From Melieria omissa (lineage: Eukaryota > Arthropoda > Insecta > Diptera > Ulidiidae), in NCBI GenBank assembly GCA_963971225.1, contig OZ020267.1, positions 96,151,648 through 96,215,647 of the forward strand: a DNA stretch of 64,000 bases, in the 5' to 3' direction. A program made the translations under genes and the position numbers. Below the pieces are notes generated by a model. It made no database searches, was not told the DNA's origin, and saw nothing but the letters and a program-made list of their open reading frames with translations. Position 1 is the first letter of the stretch; every line of letters begins with the position of its first letter. Positions 1 to 11,400 of this stretch are shown in pieces.

Positions 1-3000
1 AAAGGTGATGTACGTAGGCAGCCGTCTCGTTCTAATTTGACAATGTTGGCTCCCTTAGCAAATCAGTAATGCTTCTTTGAAAAAGTTCTTTTTTATTTAG
101 AAGGAAATTTGAAAAAAGTACTTACAAATAGTAACATTCTCTTAAAACAAAAGGTGGGTATTACTGAACCATTTTACGCTGTTTGTTTTGATTCTTTTCG
201 GTGAAATTCAAATCTATTCTCGCTAAATTTGAATTTAAAGCACGCGAATTTCGGTATTTGAAAACTTCTACCATCAACTACATTGAGACTGGCGGCTAAT
301 TCAGCTGCACATACACAGAACAACTGCAATTCTCAAGCCCAAGCGCTACTGTCTTGTTGCCAAATTTTTGAGCAACCAACTCCTTTATTCAATCTCTCAT
401 ACGCTTTTAAGATTGGTTGAAATCTTTGATTCGCTGGATGCCTAGATCCACTATTCACTATTCCAGCTACTGCAAATCGCTGAGGCTGACAATATGCCGA
501 AAGCAAGTTGCGCATTGTGTCATAAAACTTGGACACATGAAGGCACCAAGTTTTTTCATGTCCCTTCAGACGACATGAAAAGAAAGAAGTGGACCGAATC
601 TTGCGCCGTCGTTCTGCAGCCCGGTGCAAAAATATGTGCACTTCATTTTTCCACTGCTGATTTTGTGTCTGGCTCAGTGCAGAAAAGGATGAAGCTATGC
701 AGTGATGCGATTCCTATGATCGTTGAAAGCATTAGCGGTTCGAATGTGTCGGATCACGAAAACTGCAAATTCGTTGACGTCTCAACACAGACTGAGTCAG
801 TTTACAATTTGTTTTCAAAATGTAACAATTATTAATATAGTTGTTACTTTAGGTCAGATACAGATCAGCAGGTATTAATGCTTAAAGAAGAAGTGGCCAG
901 ATTGAAAGGGCAAGTTACGGAGCTGCAGAAACTTCAATCAAACGTTAAGCAACTTTTTACGGAAGGTCAGATCCGTAAGATTGAAGATCCCACCAAAAAT
1001 ATTCATTGGCGGTGGGGTGACATGTCTTCGGCCATAGCGCTACACTCAGCCGGCCCAAGAGCCTATACACATTTGTATAAGCATGGATTCCCACTTCCTT
1101 GCGAGTCCACTATAGCGAAATGGCTGCAGAAGCTTAAGTTCGAGGACGGTGTGCTACACTTTTCCTTAAGTGTGATGCGTAGCGCGAACGAGGTACCCGT
1201 TGCAGACAGACTTTGCATACTCTCTTTTGACGAGATGAAGGTCGAATCTGTCTACGAGTACGACACTCTATCAGACACCGTCCGAACGCCCAGCAATTAC
1301 GTGCAAATGATTATTGCACGGGGTCTTAAGTCTTCATGGAAGCAGCCCATATTCTGCGCATACGATTGCAAAATGTCAAAACAAATTTTGGACAATGCAA
1401 TTACTTTGCTCCAAGAGGTGGGCTATACCGTTGTTGGCATCGTGTCTGACATGGGTGCCGGCAATCAAAGTCTTTGGAAGGAACTGAATGTGTCAAGCGG
1501 TATGTGAGATTGTAACAATCGCCAGATTGTTGGCTATTATATCTTTTAATATAATATTTTTATCAGAACGAACGTGGTTTCCAAATCCAGCAATTGATGG
1601 AAACATTTTTGTGTTTGCCGACACACCACATCTGCTGAAGCTCCTGCGAAACCATTACCTAGATTCTGGGCTCGTCTATCAAGACAGCCTATTGACGACA
1701 CGGACGATTGCGCAGTTGCTAACTTACGCGTCGGTATCTGATGCTTCTATAGTGCACAAACTCACAGAGGGCCACCTTACAGTGCACCACGCGGGCCGTC
1801 AAAAAGTGAAGCTAGCTGCGCAACTGTTTTCACACAATACTGCGAGCGCGATCCGACGTTGCTATAGTTTAGGACTCGAACTATACAACGCCTGCGAAAC
1901 GGCAAATTTCTTTGAGATTGTGAATGATTGGTTTGATGTTTTTAATTCCAAATTCTCAACATTCCAATCATTCCCCGCAAAGAAGCCGTTTGGAATGGAG
2001 TTGGAGCATCAATTGGACATAATATCCAAGATGGACAATTGCATGCAACGAACGCGAGCACATGGCAAGCAACACTTGTTGCCATTCCAGAAGGGCATCC
2101 TCATGAACAACAATTCGCTCCGGGGTTTATATCGATTTGTTCAGGAGAAGTACTGCTTTAAGTATATCTTGACATATCGATTGAACCAGGACATCCTCGA
2201 ACACTTCTTCGGTGCAATGCGGGCAAAAGGCGGACTTTTTGACAATCCGAGCCCCATGCAGTTTAAATACAGATTGCGGAAATACTTACTAGGTAAATCT
2301 TCATTTATAACATACGCTGCCGGGCACAATTAATTAGGGGGTCTATCTTTTATTCAAGCTCGAAATACGGAAACACTTGCAGGTCGCGGAAATGTGGAAG
2401 CTGATGACACCGAGTGGCTCCACCTCGACTCAGTTGAAGAACTGCACAGTTTTTTAACTGAAGACGAGCTGATAGAAGACGACGCATTTCCCGACGACGC
2501 TGCAATCAACACACATTTTGACAGCCTCCACGAAGACGCACTCGAATATGTCGCTGGTTACATAATTCGTAAACTGGGGCTAAGCGAGTGCGTATCGAGG
2601 GAGCCAACATATACGTGGGTGGACGAAGTGTCAAGGGGCGCTTTGACCAAACCCTCGTCAAATTTTTTAACTAGCATTAAACAATTAGAAGAACGATTTT
2701 CAACATATAATGGCGACATCATCAAATGCTGCACTAGTTATATGCATAATTTGTTAAAAAAAAGTGAGGATATAATTTTAAACACTGAAGTTAAAAAATT
2801 ATTTTTCAAATGCCGAATGCACTTTCGGATAAAATATTTAAATAAGTGCATGAAAAATAAAATCACCAAAAAATAATTGAATTTCTTTTCTTTTTAAACT
2901 GATGGTAAAATTTTTTTAAAAAATTTTCTTTTATATTTCATCTTCCCACACATCACGGCTTTTTTTTTGTGTATCAAAATCTGTATCTTCTGGAATTTAA

Positions 3001-3176
3001 GGGTTAAGATTTTTTCTATATGTTAAATTCGAACAATTGACTGTCTTATATTTAGGCAGTTTTTAAATACCTTTTCATGAAAAGGCCTCAATTTATTCCC
3101 CATTTTCCCTGCTTCTGAAATACAACATTGAGCTAAGGGAGTGTCAAAACTCGGCTGTCACAACGTACATCACCTT
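1..3176 (+). mobile_element. P-superfamily DNA transposon P1, near full length
   Basis: The first 15 bases (AAAGGTGATGTACGT) recur as an exact inverted repeat at 3162-3176, which gives terminal inverted repeats around a P-type transposase gene. The left end may extend beyond the window, so I cannot read the target-site duplication. The right end abuts Merlin-like sequence, so P1 probably inserted into a Merlin element. Positions 1-493 are a 5' non-coding end and 2877-3161 an AT-rich 3' end; I see no other gene in either. Confidence 0.8.
494..2876 (+). CDS. P-element transposase (THAP domain, RNase H-like fold), 4 exons
   Basis: Proposed exons are 494-795, 853-1499, 1567-2292 and 2383-2876, separated by GT-AG introns of 57, 67 and 90 bp. 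The spliced frame stays open for about 722 residues, against about 751 for Drosophila P transposase. The N-terminus is a THAP zinc finger (Cys6, Cys9, Trp33, Cys48, His51) followed by a short coiled coil. Catalytic acids fall in FDEM (Asp227), VSDMG (Asp300) and NQDILE (Asp525, Glu528). These lie within three residues of the positions I recall for Drosophila P (230, 303, 528, 531), which supports the intron choices. Reading through intron 1 would hit a TAA at 833. The protein should bind the element ends and cut and rejoin them in the nucleus, using GTP as cofactor in the known family. No inactivating lesion is visible. Splice sites are inferred. Confidence 0.8.
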
Positions 3177-3189
3177 TAATAATTGCATC

Positions 3190-3851
3190 ATGATAATGAC
3201 CGAGCTGTCCATTGCCCGCCATACTGCAGTTGATTGGAGCAACTTTTGCCGCGAAGTTGCGTATGACGGTATGGTCGTGCGCAAAAAGAAGATTGGCGGG
3301 CCGGGCAAGGACGTCGAAATCGACGAATCAAAGTTCGGCAAACGCAAATACCACCGTGGCCACGCTGTGGAGGGCCAGTGGGTATTTGGAGGTGTGGAGC
3401 GTGGCAGCAATGCCTGCTTTCTGGTGGCAGTTGAGCGCCGCGATAAAAATACGCTCCTTACCATCATCAAAGATTGGATATTGCCGGGAACAACAATAAT
3501 ATCCGATTTTTGGAAGGTAAGGATATGAGATATATGGTTGTTTTCTTGTTGATATACTGAAGTAGATTTTCTACATTTTAGGCGTATGACTGCTTGGCGG
3601 AGGAGGGCTTTAACCATTTTAAGGTTAACCATTCCATTCATTTTAAAGACCCGGAAAGCCAGCAGCATACAAATACGATAGAAGGACTGTGGCGCCACGT
3701 AAAATGCTCAATGCCGCAGTACCATCGGAGCAAGCAGTGTTTTAATGGATATTTAGCCAAGTACATGTTGATGAAGTACTGCAAAGCAAAGCAAAGCATC
3801 AATCAGCATGGCAGGCAATTTATACAACCCCCTTCAGCCATCACTGTGTGA
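3190..3851 (+). pseudogene. Merlin transposase, C-terminal two exons (ISXO2-like DDE domain)
   Basis: Exons 3190-3516 and 3582-3851 join in phase 0 across a GT-AG intron of 65 bp, giving 198 codons. The product contains the DDE core: an IDESKFGKRKYHRG motif with the first Asp, ISDFW just before the intron with the second, and HTNTIEGLW in exon 2, the typical end of the ISXO2-like transposase domain. The N-terminal zinc-binding part is missing, so the gene is partial; exons of that type lie at 29577-30705. Just after the stop, another frame stays open and encodes an acidic tail to a TAG at 3900-3902, suggesting an old frameshift before the true C-terminus. Copy 2 shares this. Family assignment is firm. 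Confidence 0.8.
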
Positions 3852-3948
3852 ATTTGGTGACGAAGGTGATTTCGAAATTGTTTTGGACCAAGAGTCAAGC
3901 TAGAAAAAATTAAAAAAAATACTTAAAAACATAAAACTGTGCATTATT

Positions 3949-4445
3949 ATATTTCACTGTAAAGGGAATTTCACAGGCTTTAATATGGTAACAAACTTAT
4001 AATAGCTTAATAACGTATTTTTTCGAGAAAAAAATCACTTTTTTTTTAATTTATGTAAAAAAAAACAAATTTTCGCTTATAACTCATTGTTGGTAGATAT
4101 AACATATCTAATGTTATACATCAATCGAAATACCTTTCATATGACACCTATATTGTTAGCATCGGTTGGTTATTTATTGAGAAATTCGGATATATAACTG
4201 AAACTTTGGGGCGGACCACGCCCTCTGTAATTGTTTCCGCAGCAAAATTTTAAGTTTGTTAGACTATACAAATGCCCCTCTTTCCGGCCAAAAAAAAATT
4301 TTTTGTTTTTAAGAGGGTGTGGTATTCTGCAATTGTTCCAACACCTCCTAGCAAAAACCTCCAATAACTTACAAACCGCTCAAACAATCAAAAAACTAAG
4401 TACGCAGTTGTGATCAGCGTCCAAAAATCCTTTAGAAAAGGTTTA
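3949..4445 (+). repeat. Merlin tail repeat, direct copy
   Basis: About 0.5 kb of AT-rich non-coding sequence follows the Merlin stop. It recurs in direct orientation at 63100-64000 (with an insertion) and in inverted orientation at 27212-29185 (with a larger insertion). It contains a GGGCGGACCACGCCC-like patch near 4210. It may be the Merlin 3' end or a separate repeat lodged there. Confidence 0.6.
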
Positions 4446-5112
4446 CTAGAACTCGGAAAAATTTTGGCTGTTGCTCAGTGTTATCAATTGTTAAGTAGTG
4501 AATTAGGGAAAACATAAACAATAGTGTCATTTTTTCACATAATTTTTCAGAAAATTAAACTTTTCAAATGATACTGCATTAAAACGCTGCAAAACGCTGC
4601 TTTGAAACCTTATTTAAATGATAATTAAATATATTATCTACCAAATAAAACAACATTCAGCTGCCAAGAGCATCTTTTATGCCCTTTTTTCGAAATCAAA
4701 TTGATAGAGAGCGAGAGAGAGAAAGAAACGAATTATACACATGGTGCGTTTCTCTTTTATCTGAGGCTGCTACCTATAGTTTGAGGAAAACTGTTATACT
4801 TATCCGATAGATAAATACTTGGACCTAAGAAATCCGAAAACCTTAACTAAAGTAGACAAATAGTTTTGCTTGTAGAGCCCGTCAAAGTTGAGCAATTTTT
4901 AGAGTGTGAAATAATATCAACAATTTGAACTTTTTCGGCAAAGCTGAAGGGGCCCGAACACTGTAAACTGCGATTTTTCATATGTTTTTCATTTTATTTA
5001 TTAAAAAAAAACGGACGTTCCGATTTACATGAAACTTTACACATATGTTAATAAATGTTTAGATTACCTTTTTTACTACCTTTTTTAATTCGATTTGCCC
5101 CTTTCAAAACTT
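4446..5112. other. AT-rich intergenic DNA with one dispersed repeat
   Basis: No gene is visible. A segment around 4950-5042 (GGGGCCCGAACACTGTAAAC through the region near ACGGACGTTCCG) recurs in inverted orientation at 23225-23322. A purine-rich GAGA run lies near 4707-4730. Confidence 0.5.
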
Positions 5113-5163
5113 TGTTATGTGTATGCGGTATGTACATCTGGCCCCACGTTGGGCGCCATTTTC
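5113..5163 (-). repeat. Extra primer-binding-site module beside the left LTR of element A
   Basis: Positions 5140-5158 match the last 18-19 nt of tRNA-Lys (CCCCACGTTGGGCGCCA on the plus strand) and, with the spacer TTTTC, are identical to the true PBS at 14136-14154. To the left the two copies diverge immediately after the PBS. The 27 bases to the left (5113-5139) resemble LTR-internal sequence at 5239-5275. A 3' LTR should not be followed by a PBS, so this is an aberrant junction or a remnant of another copy. Confidence 0.6.
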
Positions 5164-8100
5164 TGTTATGTGTATGCGTGCGGTCGGTCGATCATACGGC
5201 ATGCCCCACTTTGGTAGCGACCACCCGTCGGCGCCACTTTTTGTTATATGCAGATCGGTATGTACATCTGGCTTCACGTTGAGCGCTAAGTTCGGTCCTA
5301 GGTACATAGGTGTTGGGTTCCGACCTTTTTGTTTCTGCTGCCGCTGCACCTCCTCAGTCCTTGGGGCAGGTTGCCGCTAGTCGTCCTCATGTTGCATGTA
5401 TGCCGGCACCCTACCTCCGACCGGTGAGCACGAGTATGACTACGGGGCCAGCGGTTTTGTTGGACGCGTGCATCTGGCTTTGTTTATCCCGTAGCTTCAG
5501 CTGGCGTGGGTTCCACTCCAACAAGTCCGCTCCGTAGCCATACCGCCTCACCTACAGCCATTTGGATCTACATCAGCAAGCACCGCAACGACGACCTAGC
5601 AGCCTACAACCGGAAAATCATAACAAAAGATACATACACACATACACTAACATACAATTATTTTTATGCACACGCTTTAACTCCTGACATAGCGGACGGA
5701 CATGGTAGCAAGTACCATTGCTGCTGTTGTTCCTATTCCTCAGCATCGCCTCATTGAATGGGATGCTCTTAACCCGCCCTGCCATTTGTTTCCTAAGGTG
5801 AAATTTGGAAACCCAATGGAAACTTAACCCTCCTTACCCCACTTCAGTGACAGACCAAACATTATTTAAGCTTAAGCAACCATTATAACAAATTTTATTC
5901 CATAATCTTAACCTAATACAAAATCAATTCTTAATCTAATTTCCAAACTATTTTTCATGTTCAAATTATAATTAAATTTTAATTGTAATTTTATTTATTC
6001 AATTTCAAAAAAAAAATATCAACAAAAGCTTAAAATTAAATTAACTCGAGAAGAAAAATGCCTTTTTCAGTTACTTAGATCATACCGTTTTCTTAGACTT
6101 AGACAAATATTCCAAAACAAAATTAACCAACGTTTCATCATAAAAAAACCAAAAAAACCACACTTTCAAAAATAGAAAAAAAAATAAATTTTCTTTCTCC
6201 CTTTTTCTTCCAATTTAAATTACCTTTCCAATCAAACTTTAAAATTAAAAAAGAATCTTTTGTTTCTCAAAATTCCTTTTTCTTATTTTAACTAATTCTC
6301 AGAATTTTCCGCAAATTGTATTGTTATTTTGTTTTTCCTTAGACATTATCCCTTTTTCGTTTCTTTTCTTTCCCTTTTTTTCAAAATAACGCACGGAAAC
6401 CCATATATATAACAATATATAAAATTATATTAAAATGTTATTGGTTCACTCACGGTTTTTCTCGCTCCATCGATGCGTTGGGCCCAGCGACATGATGCGC
6501 GTATTCAGGAACGTGATGTGCTAAATAGGGAAAATTTGTCATAGGTGTAAGTGCGTTTTTCTGTCTTTTTCGATATAACCCAGTTGTTTTGTTTTTTTTT
6601 TTTTTTTTTCTTCTTCGCTTTTCTTTTGCTAAATATTTCGTAAATTTAATTTTTCATAGGATAAATTCATGTTTCAGTTATAAGTTTTAATGACATAAAA
6701 AAAACGCTTTTAAAAATAGAATAGTGAGAAGAAATAACCTTTTTGATATTTTCATTTTTGGTTTCCCCTTTTTTTTTTTTTTCTAAAAAAAATGGTAGTT
6801 AACTTTTAATAGTTTTAATTTTTTTACAAAAATTAAATCTTAAGAATAAAATATTAATAGAAAAAATATATGTATATTTTTGCTTTGTTTAGCACAATTT
6901 TTCATATACATGTTTTCTTTTAAATAAATACACCACATATTTTTTTTTTTTTGTCAAAATTTTAATTAGAAAAAAAACCCTGTTATCATAAATAATATAA
7001 ATTTTGTATAAGGATTGTATTTAGAAAAAGAATGTCTTCCCATTTTGGAATTAGTTATTAGCAAATTTAATTTAAAAATTTAGAAATATGACGCACATAT
7101 TGTAAGAAATTTTAATTAGTTTTTATATTATAAAAAAAATTCAACAACTTTGCACGCTCCTACAATATCCTGGTATGCGTCTCGCAGCTTCTAGCGACTC
7201 CAACGATGACTGGTCTTTCAGCATTCTCAGCAGCATTCCCGGGCAGCAGTAGTATTCGTTTTTATTTTTGTCAGCTTCACATTTATAGTTTATAAACAGT
7301 TTAGATATACTTGGCGGAGTTTAAGTTAATTTTTAGCAGAATTATTTTGTTTTTAGCACAATTTAGGTAGTTAGTTTAGCATTGGCATGGGTTTTTTTTT
7401 TTTTTTTTTGTCTTATATAGCATAGTCGGAATTTTTGGCTGTTTTGGCGTTTTGAATTTCTTTGGTGGCGTACTTTAACTTTAGAACGAGAACCACATTG
7501 TTTTTAAAGGAAAGTTTTGCCTCGTGAGGTTTTTGAATAAAAATGAAATTTCGCTCACTCGGCACTGAATATTGTTTCGTCTTTACACTATGCCCTTGTA
7601 TTGGCCACTATGTCCGCGCACTTCATCATTTTCTCCTGTACAACCGGCTTATGCCACTATTGGGCCGCACGAACTCTCGCAGGCCACTTTGTTGAACACC
7701 ACGGATTGGCCACTTAACCACTGACTTAACACTCAGCAACTCCTCTTAATGATCTGGCACGACTTATGCGTAACGACTCATCCTGCGACATACCAACGAC
7801 TTCCTCGATCTTACTGCGGTGGCCGCTTATAAAGGCAAATTTTGCCGCAACAGCGCATAATCGCCTGATCTTCCAAATTCCAGCAGATCACCCCACTTCT
7901 TTGCAGAAATGCGCCAAAATTTGGTGCATGGGGTGACCTTTACGTGGTTGGTGGAATGCAGCAGCCAGAACGGCAAAGACTTCACCAGCTGCACGACACA
8001 ACAACAACCTTCTTGGAATAGCAAGTGCCGGCAGCCGAAATGCATCCTACCAACACTTCGCGCAAGGTCATAAAGTGCAGCGCGGCCGAAGTGCACTACC

Positions 8101-8432
8101 ACCGCCACACCCCACTATCTGCTGGATACGCAGATTCGATTTAAGAGCGCCGCGCTAGCGCAGTACGAACGCACAGCAAAAGAGAATGCGCAAGTGAAGC
8201 GCGAAATTCTGCGCTCACGTTCGCCAGCGTGGGTGGCTCAGCATGACAACAACAACAACCATGTTGGCTGCCAAGTGTGAATACGAGCACTAGCGAGCGC
8301 TCACTCGATCACTGCTGAACAAGTCTAGTTTGATTAGCGCTAGGCTGATTAGCGCTAGCGATTAGTGCAGTGCGTCGCATTAATACGCGGCCCTGTTTTA
8401 TGTATCTGAGTCTTTATATGCAGCCCAGTACA
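5164..8432 (-). repeat. 3' LTR of Gypsy element A (about 3.27 kb)
   Basis: The sequence begins TGTTATG and ends CAGTACA on the plus strand (TG...CA in both readings). It is nearly identical along its whole length to 14160-22721 once element B is removed; the two copies have the same length. Element A is on the minus strand, so this left copy is the 3' LTR. It is unusually long for a Gypsy LTR. Small open frames inside it (for example near 7827-8108) have no recognisable product. It holds T-rich tracts and, in minus orientation, a TATAAAG close to its start. Confidence 0.8.
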
Positions 8433-8479
8433 ACACAAAAATTGCGGCACAGCTGCAAGTTTTGGAAAAGGGATGCGAA

Positions 8480-11400
8480 TTAAACTTTCCTCTCCTGTAT
8501 GTCTTTCCTATGGTAAATCTCTCGCTTCCCTGTTTCTTCATCTTCCAACTCGTACATATTGTTACCTTTCTTGCCTATAACTTTCGCCTTTAGGAATTTG
8601 GGTGCAAACTTAGCACAAAATCGTTTGCTTGCATCGCTAAGAACAAAATTACGCCTAAATACTGTATCGCCTATCTCGAACTGTTTTGTCGAACTACGCA
8701 AGTTGTAACGATTTGCAGAATTCTCGTAGGCTTTAGCAATATTTGCGCTTAAAGCGTCGCGTATTAGCTTGATTTTGTCCTGCCTTTCTATCACCGTATC
8801 ATCAAATGATTGCAGTTTTCGCAACAATTCATAGTCGCGTCCGTGCGACAACATTTGTTGGCCCGTCAATGCAAAGTATGGCGAGCAGCCGATAGTTTGA
8901 TGATAAGCGCTGCGCAATGCTTCTGCAATATTAGCCAAATTGCGGTCCCAAATCGTTTGGTCTTTGCCAATATATGACCGGATGCCTACCAGAATGGATC
9001 TATTAACACGCTCGCTTGCGTTCGCTTGTGGACTATACAGCGCCGTGTACATGTGTCGTATGCCTCGCTCTTTTAAGAACTCGTTGAAATGTGTGGACTT
9101 GAATTGTTTACCATTGTCGGTTAAAATTATTTCGGGAGTCCCGAATACGCTGAAGACATTTTCGCGCAGAAAATCGCAAATGACCTTGGAGTTGGCTTTC
9201 CTAATGGCTTTCAACAGCGGGAATTTTGTCAAATGATCGAGGACAATAAGTATAGCCACATTGCCTTGTTTCGAACGCGGATAAGGACCTAACAAATCAA
9301 TATATAATTTTTGAAAAGGACGTTGCGTACTGTATTGACCAGACATTGGCGGACGTAGAATTCGGTTTGGAGCTTTGCTCTGCCCACAAACTGTACATTT
9401 GCCAATAAAGTCCTTGACGTCGGCAACCATATTCGGCCAAAACAAATTTTTCCGCAAGTGCTCTAGTGTTTTGCCTATACCACCATGACATTTATTTGGA
9501 GGACAATGAGCACTACTAATTGCTTCCGCAATTAATTCTTTTGGTAGCCACAGCTTCCAATTTGATACTTCCCGTTCAGGGTTACCATCTGCGAATTCGT
9601 TGCGTTTGTAAACGTGTTTGCCGACAATACGCAGATCAGGCAATCGTGCTTCGTTTTCAGAAATTCGCTGCTTTAAATCAAGATAATCCGCAGACTCAAA
9701 AGCTGGAGATTCCAAGTCAACAATGGGTAGAGCTTCAATTTCGCATAAGTTATTTTCAAATTCTTGCCGCGACAAGCAATCAGGCACTAAATTTTGGGAG
9801 CCACGTCGGTGCTCAATTTTAAATTTAAAGCCCTGAAGCTTCAAAGACCAGCGTGCGAGTCTACCAGACAAATCCGGCTGTCGCATGAGCCACTGCAAAC
9901 TTGCATGATCCGTCACTATAGTGAATTCCTGGCCTTCAACATACGCTCGGAATTTCTTCAAGCTCAACAGTGCAGCAAGACATTCTAGCTCTGTAACGCT
10001 ATAGTTACTCTGCGCTTTGTTCAATTTGCGCGAGAAATACGCAATCGGTACTTCGATTCCTTCAGTATTTTTCTGAGCTAAGACTGCTCCTAACCCTAGC
10101 GTACTAGCGTCGCATTGTATTATAAATGGCTTGTTGTAGTCCGGATTGGCTAACACTGGCGCGGATGTTAGTTTTTCTTTTAAAACAACAAACGCGACCT
10201 GAGCTTCGGCTGACCACTCGAATCCTTTACCTTTCTTTAAAAGATTGGTAAGCGGAGTTGTTATGGCTGCGTAATTGTCGATGAAACGACGATACCAGCC
10301 AGTCATACCTAAAAATCGGCGCAAGCTTTTCACTGTAGTGGGTGGCGGATAATCGTGTATGGCTGACACTTTCTCCGGGTCAGTACGAAGTGTACCATCA
10401 CCTACAATGTAGCCCAGATATTTCACTTCCTTTATGCAGAACTTGCTTTTGTCAACATTAATCGTCAAGCCGGCTTTTCTTAAGTGATGCGCTACATCAG
10501 CGAGAACAGACTGATGATCAGCAAAAGTTTCAGACACAATTAGGAGATCATCTAAATACACGAAAACTTGGTCTTTCAGTTGAGGAGGGATTACTCGATC
10601 CATCAACCGACACAGTGCTTGTGGTGCATTGCACAAGCCAAAAGGCATAACGCAATAGCGATATAAAGGTCGATTAGGCACCGTAAAACAAGTGTAATCG
10701 CGGGACGATTCAGCTAAAGGAATTTGCCAAAATGCACGACGAAGGTCGAGCGAAGATATGAATTTGGCTTTTGGCAATCTGCTCAAAATACCTTCAATAT
10801 GCGGTAGCGGGTATGCGTCCTTGATTGTGACTGCATTGACTTTTCGCGAATCTAGACACAGACGGACTTTTTCTCCCTTGCGGACTAACACGACAGGACT
10901 GGACCACGGACTATTAGGGGACTCTTCTATTACACCAAGGCTCAACATTTCATCGATCTCCTTGTGCACTAACTTCTCAATTTCCGGAGAAATCGGAAAA
11001 TATCTCTGCTTAATCGGACGGACATTCGGCTCAACTTCGATTATGTGTTCTATGAGGGTTGTTTTTCCTAACCCCTCAACTTCACATGATGGAAATGACT
11101 TCTTTACTGTCTCTAAACTTCTCTTCTGCTGTTCTGTCAACACGATCAAATTTTCATCTGCCTTCTTATCGTTTGCGCAGATATCAATTTGAGCTATGAT
11201 ATCTGGAGCAATCTGAAACGCTCTCCAAAAGTCTACGCCTAAGATAAGTTCTTGCGATAAATTTGGTACTACATAAAAATTAATAAGTGCTTTCTGCGCC
11301 TTAAATTGGATTTCAATTGGGAAAATTCCAAAAACTACTTGTTTCCTGCCATCAGCAGTTTTTACTGTTGTTTTGTGCTGCCTGAATTCCTTTCTTTCGC

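Larger units (their letters stand above)
3177..4445 (+). mobile_element. Merlin transposon copy 1, 3' portion plus tail
   Basis: This is the C-terminal coding half of a Merlin (IS1016/IS1595-like) element with its 3' tail. The 5' half is absent here; P1 sits directly upstream and probably split the element. Coding exons and 3' flank are nearly identical to a second copy at 58676-64000. Tail sequence from about 3949 also occurs inverted at 27212-29185. Confidence 0.7.

Noticed and set aside
5104..5757. Overlapping open frames at the left edge of the A LTR, repeated at 14107-14753
   Set aside because: They are the same LTR DNA read in several frames on both strands; no family motif, and they recur only because the LTR recurs.
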